Shown: positions 29,727-37,430 of the stretch, piece after piece | How the letters are laid out: the number at the start of each line of letters is the position of its first letter | How positions within the stretch are numbered: the first letter of the stretch is position 1 | Assembly (NCBI GenBank): GCA_964403335.1 | Contig: CAYOFI010000015.1 | Location: 1 to 40,546, forward strand | DNA from: CAZYAK01 sp964403335 | GTDB taxonomy: Bacteria; Patescibacteriota; Gracilibacteria; Peribacterales; Peribacteraceae | DNA: 40,546 bases | Direction: 5' to 3' | Position numbers and translations under genes: made by a program | Notes under the pieces: model-generated | What the model was told of the DNA's origin: nothing | Database searches by the model: none | The model's input: only the letters and a program-made list of their open reading frames with translations

Positions 29727-30706
29727 TTTCCTCTCCCCCTAATCCTCCCTCCACCCAACCCTCCTCCCTCCTCGGGAGGGAGGAGGGCTTTTCTCTCCCC
29801 TTCCTCCCGTGGAGGAAGGGGCTGGGGGATGGAGGTTTTCGTCGCTGGGACCACTGGTGGACCCGCACCTGCCCTCCGCATCTGCTCGCGATCTTCCGCA
29901 TCGCGTTCGGGGGATTTTTGCTGTTCTACTTCGCGCTGCAGATCCCGCATGTCACGATGCTCTATTCGCAGGAGACGGTTCTCCTGCCCGCGATCGATCA
30001 GACGCACTGGTTCGGACTCCTCTTTGCCCCGCCGCCGCCCTGGGTCGCGCAGATGCTCTTCAGTACCTTCTTCACGTGCCTCACGCTCTTTACCCTCGGC
30101 GCTTGGACGCGGGGGACATCCGTCCTGTCGTTTCTTTTGTATGTCTATTACTGGATTCTCTCGCTCCATCAATTCGGCACGTCGTTCGATCGCCTGTTCC
30201 TGTTCATTCTGCTCACGCTCTGCTTCAGCGGCTGCGGCAAGACGTATTCGGTGGATATGCGTCTGCGCAAAGGTTCCTGGCTGGCGTGGGAGCCGATTTC
30301 CATCCTTCCGCAGCGGTTGATTTCTGTCCAAATCACCGCGACGTACTTGGGCGTGGGCTGGCAGAAGATCATTTTGGACGATTGGCAGAGCGGGGAAGTG
30401 TTCATTTGGGGGTTCGTCGGACGGTGGGCGACGGCGCCGGCCTGGTGGATCGCGCAGCAGAATATTCCCATCCAGGTGTATGACGGAGTTGTCGCGGTCA
30501 TCAAGTGGTACGAAGTCCTTTTGCCCTTCGGGTTATGGAGTAAGCGATGGCGGTGGGTGTTCTTTTGTGGCGGATTCCTCTTCCATGTCGGGATCGCGAT
30601 TCTTTTGGCCATTTGGTGGTTTGTGGTGCTCATACCCGCTTATATCGTGTTTTTTGAGCCCGAGGAAGTCGCAGATCTCTTGCCTGAGGGGACAAACTGT
30701 CAATGA
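29723..30706 (+). CDS. HTTM-domain membrane protein (gamma-carboxylase N-terminal homology)
   Basis: 327 residues. The HTTM domain, homologous to the membrane part of vitamin K-dependent gamma-carboxylase, begins around residue 42 (WDHWWTRTCPPHLLAIFRI) and shows the family pattern of about six to eight helices with SLHQFGTSFDRLF and ITATYLGVGWQKIILDDWQ. Bacterial HTTM proteins have no firmly assigned reaction. Residues 4-38 (rich in Pro, Ser, Gly) are not family sequence: they are encoded by a palindromic repeat (29731-29836). No other usable in-frame start exists before the domain, and ATG 29723 overlaps the partner gene's stop, so the repeat must be translated. Confidence 0.85.
   Translation: MISSPPNPPSTQPSSLLGREEGFSLPFLPWRKGLGDGGFRRWDHWWTRTCPPHLLAIFRIAFGGFLLFYFALQIPHVTMLYSQETVLLPAIDQTHWFGLLFAPPPPWVAQMLFSTFFTCLTLFTLGAWTRGTSVLSFLLYVYYWILSLHQFGTSFDRLFLFILLTLCFSGCGKTYSVDMRLRKGSWLAWEPISILPQRLISVQITATYLGVGWQKIILDDWQSGEVFIWGFVGRWATAPAWWIAQQNIPIQVYDGVVAVIKWYEVLLPFGLWSKRWRWVFFCGGFLFHVGIAILLAIWWFVVLIPAYIVFFEPEEVADLLPEGTNCQ
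29731..29836. repeat. Palindromic element read in frame as the HTTM N-terminus
   Basis: Two perfect hairpins: CCCTCCTCCCTCC (29760-29772) with GGAGGGAGGAGGG (29776-29788), and CCCCTTCCTCC (29798-29808) with GGAGGAAGGGG (29812-29822). The right end, GGGGGATGGAGG, and C-rich left end resemble the terminal arms of the elements at 6015 and 32108, but the left arm is degenerate, so boundaries are approximate. Confidence 0.65.
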
Positions 30707-30748
30707 CTTTTCATTGCAATCTCCCAGGCTTCGGGAAAGATGCGCCCG

Positions 30749-30997
30749 ATGCCAGTTCCCAGCAATATATCCACGCAGTTAAATAAGATCGACGAACAGA
30801 TGATCGCGCTTCTGGATGAGCGCGTGAATCTGTGCCAGAAAGCGCTTGAAGAAGATGAGAGCGCCTTCAACGCCGCCACCCAGGCGGAAATGATCACGGC
30901 CTGGGAGGAAGCCGCCGATGAGCACGGGCTCAACATGGCCGTGATGAATCACCTGTGCAAACTGGTGATGAAACTCTGCCAGGCGTCGGGAGAGTAA
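30749..30997 (+). CDS. Mini protein with chorismate-mutase type II-like helical fold
   Basis: 82 residues, all helical in appearance. LNKIDEQMIALLDERVNLCQKALEE (read in two parts: IDEQMIALLDER, VNLCQ) resembles helix 1 of AroQ-type chorismate mutases, where I-D-x-L-L-x-x-R is conserved, and the C-terminal LVMKLCQ resembles the last helix ending in Gln. Arg25 and Gln78 match expected positions, but the first Arg, the loop Lys and the R-E pair of active enzymes are not seen. So it may be a non-catalytic relative, or only a look-alike. ATG 30740 is an alternative start. It lies 18 nt before the PilT-type gene, probably in one transcript. Confidence 0.6.
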   Translation: MPVPSNISTQLNKIDEQMIALLDERVNLCQKALEEDESAFNAATQAEMITAWEEAADEHGLNMAVMNHLCKLVMKLCQASGE

Positions 30998-31015
30998 ATT
31001 TCCCCTCTGCAACCC

Positions 31016-32050
31016 ATGCCGTCCCAAGCTGTCGATCAAATCCTCGCCCAGGCTACCCAGCTTGGCGCCTCCGATGTGCATATCGCCGCGGATACCCCGG
31101 TGATTTTCCGCATCAATGGCGAACTGCAGCCGCAGACCAAACAAGTGCTGACCGCCGCGCAGGCGGAGAGTTGCGTGAAAGATATGCTCACCGATTCACA
31201 ACTGGAGCGTTTCACCAAAGAGCGGGAGATCGATGTCTCGTACATGCTGAAAGACGGCGTGCGTTTCCGCGTGAACTGTCACTATCAGCGCGGCTCCATG
31301 GGGCTCGTCGCCCGCATCATTCCGGTGGATATCCCCACGCTGGAATCTGTCGACCTGACCGAACTTGCCGACCGGTTCCGTTCCATCCGCCAGGGCCTCA
31401 TCCTGTTCACCGGTCCCACGGGCTCCGGAAAGTCCACGTCGCTCGCCGCCATCCTGCACGCCATCAGCCAAGAGCGCGCCGTGAATGCCGTCACCCTGGA
31501 GGACCCGGTCGAATTCCTCTTCCCGCAGGCCAAGGGCGTGTTCCGCCAGCGCCAGTACGGGGAAGACTTCCTGTCGTTCGCGGAAGCGCTCAAGCACGTG
31601 TTACGCCAAGACCCGGACATTGTGCTGGTCGGGGAGATGCGCGACCCAGAGACCATCGCCGCCGCCCTCACCCTCGCAGAGACCGGCCACCTCATCCTGG
31701 CCACGCTCCACACGCCCAACACCGTCCAGACGGTCGACCGCATCATCGACGTCTTCCCGCCCCATCAGCAAGCCCAAGTGCGCGCCCAGCTCTCCCTCTC
31801 CCTCAAGGCCATCGTCGCACAACGCTTACTGCCGAAGGTCGGCGGCGGACGCGTGGCCGCCCGCGAAGTCCTCATCTCCACCCCGGCAGTCGCCAACATC
31901 ATCCGCCGCAACCGCGTGCACGAACTGAAGTCCGTCCTCCAAACCAACGACGCCATCGGCATGATGGCCTTCGAAAAATCCATCAAGAAACTCTACAAGG
32001 ATGGAGCCATCTCCAAAGAGACGTATGAGTTTGCGATGGTGACGGCGTAG
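31016..32050 (+). CDS. pilT: PilT-type twitching motility / type IV pilus retraction ATPase
   Basis: 344 residues, typical of PilT. The N-terminal PAS-like domain (1-100) contains GASDVHIAADTPVIFRING. The RecA-like ATPase has Walker A GPTGSGKST (133-141), the Asp box with TLEDPVEF, Walker B DPDIVLVGEMRD, and the His box TGHLILATLHTPN. The C-terminus, AIGMMAFEKSIKKLYKDG, fits PilT rather than PilB, which is longer and has a zinc-binding Cys4. It powers pilus retraction or a related T2SS/T4P machine. Other pilus genes are not in the window. The start lacks a Shine-Dalgarno. Confidence 0.92.
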   Translation: MPSQAVDQILAQATQLGASDVHIAADTPVIFRINGELQPQTKQVLTAAQAESCVKDMLTDSQLERFTKEREIDVSYMLKDGVRFRVNCHYQRGSMGLVARIIPVDIPTLESVDLTELADRFRSIRQGLILFTGPTGSGKSTSLAAILHAISQERAVNAVTLEDPVEFLFPQAKGVFRQRQYGEDFLSFAEALKHVLRQDPDIVLVGEMRDPETIAAALTLAETGHLILATLHTPNTVQTVDRIIDVFPPHQQAQVRAQLSLSLKAIVAQRLLPKVGGGRVAAREVLISTPAVANIIRRNRVHELKSVLQTNDAIGMMAFEKSIKKLYKDGAISKETYEFAMVTA

Positions 32051-32070
32051 GGGTTCTTCTCAGCCCCTAC
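32047..32070 (+). terminator. Hairpin at the pilT stop codon
   Basis: GTAGGGG (32047-32053), a 10-nt loop and CCCCTAC (32064-32070). It overlaps the stop codon, with no U-run after it. It is possibly a weak terminator. Confidence 0.35.
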
Positions 32071-32226
32071 ATCCTTTCGGTCGACTTCTGTTTGTTGTTT
32101 TTGTTGAGGCCTCATCCTCACCCAAGGGGTCCCCTTTGGGGCAGCCCCTTCTCCCTGCCTGCCCACCGTAGCCAGAGCGCAGGCGGGCGGGGAGAAGGGG
32201 GGTGTTTGATGTTTTGTTTTGCAGGG

Positions 32227-32232
32227 TATTAT
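32227..32232 (+). promoter_or_regulatory. -10 box of the DUF559 gene, inside the element
   Basis: TATTAT ends 8 nt before ATG 32241. The element thus carries its own leaderless-type promoter. Confidence 0.5.
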
Positions 32233-32240
32233 GACGAACT

Positions 32241-32624
32241 ATGGTCAATGCACTTCAGCCGATAAAAGTTCCTGCACGGAAACATAAGGTGCTCTATGCA
32301 CGAGAATTACGAAAGCGCATGACGCCCGCCGAAATATTGCTTTGGAAAGCGCTGAAAGCGCGAGGATGTGCCGGAGTAAAATTTAGACGACAGATGGGTA
32401 TCCGAGATTTTGTCGTGGATTTTTGTTCGTTAGAATGTCGATTGATTATAGAAGTCGACGGCGGTATCCACGACGCACAACAGCAATATGATGCAGAGCG
32501 AGACGAGATACTGCGCAGGTGGGGGTTTCATATTCTTCGATTTTCGAACGATGCTGTTCTATACGATTTATCAGGCGTTCTACAAGAGATCATCGAAAAG
32601 ATCGGAAACCTGCGTACTTCATAA
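32241..32624 (+). CDS. DUF559 (Vsr-like) endonuclease-fold protein
   Basis: 127 residues, full length for DUF559. A basic helix region KVLYARELRKRMTPAEILLW (21-40) precedes the PD-(D/E)xK-like core: KFRRQMGIRDFVVDFC, then LIIEVDGGIHDAQ with the acidic E-x-D, and the RDEILRRWGFHILRFSNDAV end typical of Vsr-related nucleases. The family is widespread and uncharacterised; relation to the very-short-patch repair nuclease suggests DNA nicking or cleavage. It is bracketed by matching palindromic hairpins and inverted ends, with no other gene between. Confidence 0.85.
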   Translation: MVNALQPIKVPARKHKVLYARELRKRMTPAEILLWKALKARGCAGVKFRRQMGIRDFVVDFCSLECRLIIEVDGGIHDAQQQYDAERDEILRRWGFHILRFSNDAVLYDLSGVLQEIIEKIGNLRTS

Positions 32625-32683
32625 AAACAGAACAAAAACATCCTCCTTCTCCCCGCAGGGAGAAGGAGTTAGAGGATGAGGCC

Positions 32684-32827
32684 GGTCGTAGGGGGTACGT
32701 TCCACCCCCACCTGGAACGCCTAAAATTGGCTTGCCATAGCCAAAAAACATACATCTTGTCCAGTCATCTTCGTGGAAGGACCTTGCAGTCGGGCTGCGG
32801 ACCTCACCGGGAAATTGTGTGGCAATA
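32684..32827. other. Gap between DUF559 element and the giant sensor gene
   Basis: No gene seen. It holds a 7-bp stem hairpin, CGTTCCA (32698-32704) with TGGAACG (32713-32719), and a second small TTGGC/GCCAA hairpin followed by an A-run near 32727-32747. Confidence 0.4.
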
Positions 32828-32855
32828 TTTACTTCTGCCATGGATTCGATAAAGT
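32828..32855 (+). promoter_or_regulatory. Candidate promoter of the giant sensor-regulator gene
   Basis: TTTACT (32828-32833), 16-bp spacer, TAAAGT (32850-32855), then 9 nt to ATG 32865. Near-leaderless geometry. No Shine-Dalgarno. Confidence 0.4.
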
Positions 32856-32864
32856 GCAAGTTTG

Positions 32865-35800
32865 ATGAACGCCCTGCCTGCCAGCATCGAAGCCTCCTTA
32901 GGCGACGCCGGATTCTCGGGCACCGAGATCCTGGTGATCCGTCGGTTGATGGAGCAGGATGAACTGTCCATCCGCGCTCTGTCGTCGGGGACGGGAAAGG
33001 GCATGGGCGCCGTCGACCAGGCGGTGAAAAAGCTCATCAAGAAGGAGATCATCAGCAAAGTCTGGATCAACGACAACTATAAATATGTCTTCCGTTCCTT
33101 GGATGCGGTGTCCAAGTGGGTGGTGGAGGATCTCAAAAAGAAGCGCGACGCGCTGCAGCGCAAACACCAGGATTTCGAGACGTTCATCTCCACGTTGAAG
33201 ATGGATAAGCGGAGACCGGAAATGGAGTATTACCACGGCCCGGATGGCATCCAGAAGCTCTATCTGCAGTTGTTGGATGCCGGGAAAGAACAGCTCGATT
33301 TCCTGCCCGTCACCGTCGACCCCGAAGAAGACCCTCTGCGCGATTTCCGTTCCGAGTACGCCAAGTCGCGCCGCAGCCGGGGCATCACCTTGCGCGTCAT
33401 CACCAACGACACCCCCTTCGGCCGCCGTTTCGAAACGCGCGACCCGTTTGAGCACCGCAAGACGGTCCTCATCCCACCGGACCAATACCAGTTCGATTTC
33501 GAAAAAATCATCACCGGCGACACCGTCACCTGCATCAACCACGTGGAAAAGCGCGGCTGCACGATCCATTATCCGGAGCTCGCCTCCATGGAGCGCAGCA
33601 TGTTCGAAAGTCTGTGGAAGCTGAATACGAAAGTGCCGGTGACTGCGGAAGTCGTGGAGACAGCCGGGGCAAACCCTCCCCCGCAGCCCTTACCGGAAGC
33701 GCCACCGCCCGCGGAAGTGTTGCTCAAGAACAAGGTTGCGTCGCGTGTACGGGAATTTTTGTGGAGCAAGGAGAGCCTTATCAATTTTGGGGTGTTCTTT
33801 GTGATTGCAGCTGCGGTGACGTTTGGGGTGTATAAATATGATCAGTACACCAATTTTCAGCGGTTGCGGGAGAAAGTGGTATCCATCGCCGCGACAGGCG
33901 CGCTGCAGTTCGAAGCCCGGGATCTTGATCAAATCCACACGCCGCAAGACATCGTCAAGCCGGAGTACGCCAAGGTCATTAAACAGCTCAATGATATTCG
34001 TTATCAAAACCAGTGGGTGAAATACATGTACATATGGCGTCCGACTTCCCAAAAAAACATTTTTGAATTTGTCGTTGATGCAGATTCCATAGACCCGTTT
34101 ACGAAGGAGGATGAGAACGGCGATGGCAAGATCAATGAGGCGGATGAAAATATCGCGCCAGGAACCCCCTATGATGTCTCTAAAATCCCCGTATTACAGA
34201 GTGGCAAATATGCCAGGCCAATTTCCAGTGATATCGCGTATACAGATCAATGGGGAACCTTCATCTCCGGCTTTGCCCCAATCAAGAACGCCGACGGCCG
34301 GGTCGTTGCGGTTCTTGGCATCGATATATTCGCTAACCAGGTACAGGAACTCACGATGAGCCGATATTCGTTGTCAGGGACATTTTTTGGTCTCTTTTTT
34401 CTCTTTATTCTCATTCGCCTGACCGCATTCAATCGAATGCTTATGCAGCAAGTATGGCAGTTGCTTAAGGAAACTAAATGGCCTGTGTATGCGGGCTTTG
34501 GCGGATTATTTCTCGTGAGCTTGGTATTCTTTTACTTCTATACTTCTGCGCTCAACTTACAGCGCATAAAGGAGCAAGCGCTTTCTATTGCACTGACTGG
34601 CGCAAATCAATTTAGCGCGAATGATTTGAATCAATTGCAGGTGGAGGAGGATTGGAAGAAGCCGGAGTGGGCGAAATCAGTGATTGCTCTACAAAATATT
34701 CGAGACAGTAATGAGGATATAAAATATGCATATATTTTCCGGAAAGATCCGAACGACCCAAAAAGATTACTATTCATCAGTGATGCTACTTCCATTGATC
34801 CATACGCCAATGTTGATGCCAATCCTGATAACGATGTTGATTTAGATCAAAATGGTGAGGTTACCTCCGTGGATTTCCTGCCCTGGCCGGGCCAGCCATG
34901 GCCGGAGCCCACTCCAGAGGCCTTTATGGCATTTGATAAACCTGTAGTAACGTCAGGTATTTTCACTGATCAATGGGGGCCTGTTGTGTCTGGTTATGCA
35001 CCGATCAAAGACAAAAATGGGATTACTGTAGCTGTCTTAGCGATCGATATTTGGGCGGATAAATTGGAGCGCTTGAATGCCAATACTTTTGGTCCGCCCC
35101 TTTTGCTCGTTCTCCTTGCCTTCGTCGTATTCATCTTGGCGAAGTTAGCTATTTCCAACCGCGATTTCCTGAAGAAGGCGTGGCAGATTCTCGGACTGAC
35201 TTCATGGATTGTCTACGTATCGTTCTTCGGGCTATTCCTTATCAGCGTCATCACCTTTTACTTTTACACGTCATATCTCAATCTGGAGCGGATGAAGGAG
35301 CAAGTGCTCTCGATCGCCCGCACAGGCGCCAGTCAATTCGACGTAAACGATTTGAATCAGTTGCAAGCAGAGGAAGATTGGAAGAAGCCTGAGTGGGGGA
35401 GGGTGGTGAGCCAACTGAAGGAAATCCGTCTGAATAATGCGGACATTAAATTCACATATATCTTCCGCAAAGACCCCAAGGATTCCACAAAAATTCTTTT
35501 TGTCAGTGATTCACATTCAATGAACCCTTATGCCAATTCGGACAATGATCCGGACAATAACCAGGACACGAATGGAGATGGAAATATTGATGTACAAGAT
35601 CTTCTCCAATGGCCGGGCCAGCAATACCCGGACCCTCCGGCAGAAACTGTAGCTGCATTCAATGAACCTGTCACAAGCGCACGTATCTACACGGATCAGT
35701 GGGGAGAATTCTTAACAGGATATGCGCCAATTAAAGATAATAAAGGGATTACCGTTGCTGTCCTTGCAATAGATGTGCGTCCCGAGAAGTTGCAGCGACT

Positions 35801-36599
35801 TAATGCCAGCACTATCGGGGTTCCCTTGTTGATAGTTTTTGTTGCTTTCTTTTTGTTTGTAATCATCAAACTAGCTCATTTCCGCCGTGATTTTCTAAGT
35901 TTGGCATGGAGGGCGTTTGAGATTCGTCGTGTGCTCATTTCATTGGCCTTTACGGCAGAACTGGCGTTCTTTGTTACATTGGGTTTGTACTATTACACCC
36001 TCCATGCCACCAAAGAGGAAATTGGAAAAAGATTAATGTCTATTGCAGCTACTGCCGCACCTGAGTTTTCCGTAGATGATATTAACCAGTTGCATTTTGC
36101 AAGAGATATGAAAACTGATGCATATCAGAAGATTTTTAAAAAATTAAATGAGATTCGAGATCAAAATACGGGAATAAAATTTGCATATATCTATCGCGTA
36201 GTAAAAAATCCCGATTTATGGGAATTCGTCGCGGATGCAGATTCAAATTACAATTTACCCTTTTACACGGACTTTAATAGCGATGGAATTCTTGAAGAAT
36301 CAGATGAAAATGTGGCGCCCGGAGTTAGATACTATGCGTGGCAAAAAGAAATATATAAAAATGTTTTAGATTTTCCCACTTATAATTCAAGCATTGCTAC
36401 AGCTCAGTGGGGGTTAGCTATATCCGGAACTGCTCCAATAAGAGATAAACAAGGAAAAGCAGTCGCTTTTGTTGGTGTAGATATTGAGATTACCAATACC
36501 TATAAACTCATAAAAAATAAATTTGTTTTTTGGCTATGCTTCACGGCTTTATCAATAATATTGATCTTCACGGTTGCGTTATCTAAAAAGATTACTTAG
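32865..36599 (+). CDS. Giant membrane-bound TrmB-like regulator with four tandem extracytoplasmic sensor modules
   Basis: 1244 residues. Residues 1-90 look like a winged helix (GFSGTEILVIRRLMEQDEL, AVDQAVKKLIKKEIIS). A coiled stretch (90-115) leads to a TrmB/PLD-like effector domain (about 120-265, starting EYYHGPDGIQKLYLQLL), then a Pro-rich linker. Eight transmembrane helices lie near 305, 505, 545, 745, 785, 985, 1025 and 1220; between helices 1-2, 3-4, 5-6 and 7-8 sit four related Cache/PDC-like modules of about 165 residues. Each has an IR-x-N-x-(I/V)K-Y-Y-I segment, an EF-hand-like loop (416-427, 659-670, 901-912, 1136-1147) and a T-x-QWG...G-x-API motif. The topology puts the HTH inside and all sensors outside. 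There is no kinase, GGDEF or receiver domain. Base composition drifts from GC-rich to AT-rich along the gene. ATG 32865 is preferred to TTG 32862. Confidence 0.85.
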   Translation: MNALPASIEASLGDAGFSGTEILVIRRLMEQDELSIRALSSGTGKGMGAVDQAVKKLIKKEIISKVWINDNYKYVFRSLDAVSKWVVEDLKKKRDALQRKHQDFETFISTLKMDKRRPEMEYYHGPDGIQKLYLQLLDAGKEQLDFLPVTVDPEEDPLRDFRSEYAKSRRSRGITLRVITNDTPFGRRFETRDPFEHRKTVLIPPDQYQFDFEKIITGDTVTCINHVEKRGCTIHYPELASMERSMFESLWKLNTKVPVTAEVVETAGANPPPQPLPEAPPPAEVLLKNKVASRVREFLWSKESLINFGVFFVIAAAVTFGVYKYDQYTNFQRLREKVVSIAATGALQFEARDLDQIHTPQDIVKPEYAKVIKQLNDIRYQNQWVKYMYIWRPTSQKNIFEFVVDADSIDPFTKEDENGDGKINEADENIAPGTPYDVSKIPVLQSGKYARPISSDIAYTDQWGTFISGFAPIKNADGRVVAVLGIDIFANQVQELTMSRYSLSGTFFGLFFLFILIRLTAFNRMLMQQVWQLLKETKWPVYAGFGGLFLVSLVFFYFYTSALNLQRIKEQALSIALTGANQFSANDLNQLQVEEDWKKPEWAKSVIALQNIRDSNEDIKYAYIFRKDPNDPKRLLFISDATSIDPYANVDANPDNDVDLDQNGEVTSVDFLPWPGQPWPEPTPEAFMAFDKPVVTSGIFTDQWGPVVSGYAPIKDKNGITVAVLAIDIWADKLERLNANTFGPPLLLVLLAFVVFILAKLAISNRDFLKKAWQILGLTSWIVYVSFFGLFLISVITFYFYTSYLNLERMKEQVLSIARTGASQFDVNDLNQLQAEEDWKKPEWGRVVSQLKEIRLNNADIKFTYIFRKDPKDSTKILFVSDSHSMNPYANSDNDPDNNQDTNGDGNIDVQDLLQWPGQQYPDPPAETVAAFNEPVTSARIYTDQWGEFLTGYAPIKDNKGITVAVLAIDVRPEKLQRLNASTIGVPLLIVFVAFFLFVIIKLAHFRRDFLSLAWRAFEIRRVLISLAFTAELAFFVTLGLYYYTLHATKEEIGKRLMSIAATAAPEFSVDDINQLHFARDMKTDAYQKIFKKLNEIRDQNTGIKFAYIYRVVKNPDLWEFVADADSNYNLPFYTDFNSDGILEESDENVAPGVRYYAWQKEIYKNVLDFPTYNSSIATAQWGLAISGTAPIRDKQGKAVAFVGVDIEITNTYKLIKNKFVFWLCFTALSIILIFTVALSKKIT
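33868..36520 (+). repeat. Four tandem sensor-module repeats inside one gene
   Basis: The acidic loops begin at nt 34110, 34839, 35565 and 36270, a period of 729, 726 and 705 nt. Modules 2 and 3 are closest to each other (shared GLF-L-S, FYFYTS, LNQLQ-EEDWKKPEW, YIFRKDP, NG-IT-VAVLAID), implying a recent duplication. Modules 1 and 4 are more diverged but share the VDADS and DEN-APG segments after the acidic loop. Confidence 0.75.
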
Positions 36600-37419
36600 T
36601 CATGATATATTTAGTTTTAAGTTGCAGTAAACCAAGGCCCATAAATAAATAAGCAAGCAGATATACAAAATCCCCGTAGCCTCCATTTTGCCATGTGCTT
36701 GTCATAGCTTGATAGAGAAAGTTGTAATCAGCAATGTATTGAATAGCCAAAGCGAACAAAATAAATAGGATTTTGAATTTCATGATCCCTCCTAATACAC
36801 CTTTTGATAAAACAAACGTGAGAAGCGCAATCGATACATATATAGCTTGACCTAATGGATAGCCAAAATCGAGAATAATTTTAAGTGGATTCGACCAATC
36901 AAATTCGTAACCACGAAGAAAGAAATAATAGGAAAAAGTCAGCATTGCTAATGGGATTAGCAATGCTTGAATTTGATTTAGAAATGAGCGAAGGGAGATT
37001 CTCGTACCTGCTAATTTTGCGAGTAAAACTATCCCATAAATATAAAAAGGGATGCTTCCAAAATATCCAACGTCAGCGAGAGAGGGATAGGGAATGTCTA
37101 CTCCCAATACTAAATTATAATAGCTAAATACGCTTTGACCGAAAGATTGCAACAGAAGTCCGAACGAAAATGCTAATATTGCTCTGCCCATAGCACTACT
37201 AGTGAAGCCCCATGATTTTGAAATAACTAACCCAGCAATTCCGCCAAAAATGGCGATTACCTGATAAGAAGCACCCCATATAAGATTTCTTTGTAGACTA
37301 ATGTCTGTATAGCCTAAAAATTGAAGAACAACCCACCAAATAGTTAGTATTAAGAACATGGCGAGCAGGAGCCAAGCGCTCTTGTCTAGCCACAGGAAGC
37401 GACTGAAAGTCGTTGACAT
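36592..37419 (-). CDS. Polytopic membrane protein resembling a sensory transmembrane domain
   Basis: 275 residues from ATG 37419 (TTG 37428 is an alternative start). About eight hydrophobic helices make up nearly the whole protein. The motif DIPYPSLADVGYF between helices is one I associate with the N-terminal multi-helix sensory domains of some diguanylate cyclases and kinases, but no output domain is attached. Its stop overlaps the end of the convergent giant sensor gene by 8 nt. It lies 11 nt after the DUF2156 gene, probably in one operon with it and the EamA transporter. AT-rich. Function unknown. Confidence 0.65.
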   Translation of the reverse strand: MSTTFSRFLWLDKSAWLLLAMFLILTIWWVVLQFLGYTDISLQRNLIWGASYQVIAIFGGIAGLVISKSWGFTSSAMGRAILAFSFGLLLQSFGQSVFSYYNLVLGVDIPYPSLADVGYFGSIPFYIYGIVLLAKLAGTRISLRSFLNQIQALLIPLAMLTFSYYFFLRGYEFDWSNPLKIILDFGYPLGQAIYVSIALLTFVLSKGVLGGIMKFKILFILFALAIQYIADYNFLYQAMTSTWQNGGYGDFVYLLAYLFMGLGLLQLKTKYIMTK

Positions 37420-37430
37420 TAAGGCCAATC

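Larger units (their letters stand above)
32108..32683. mobile_element. 576-bp element: DUF559 nuclease gene bounded by perfect inverted ends
   Basis: GGCCTCATCCTC (32108-32119) and GAGGATGAGGCC (32672-32683) are perfect 12-bp terminal inverted repeats. Just inside each end is a hairpin built on the same core: left CCCCTTCTCCC (32145-32155) with GGGAGAAGGGG (32190-32200), its loop holding a further GC-rich palindrome; right CCTTCTCCC-CGCA-GGGAGAAGG (about 32645-32666). The left side also has CCCAAGGGG-T-CCCCTTTGGGG. The only gene inside is the DUF559 nuclease with its own promoter. No target duplication is obvious. Homology of the ends to the 119-bp element at 6015 suggests an autonomous/non-autonomous pair. 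Confidence 0.6.

Noticed and set aside
32862..32864. TTG directly before ATG as the start of the giant regulator
   Set aside because: The adjacent ATG at 32865 is the stronger initiator and fits the promoter distance equally well.
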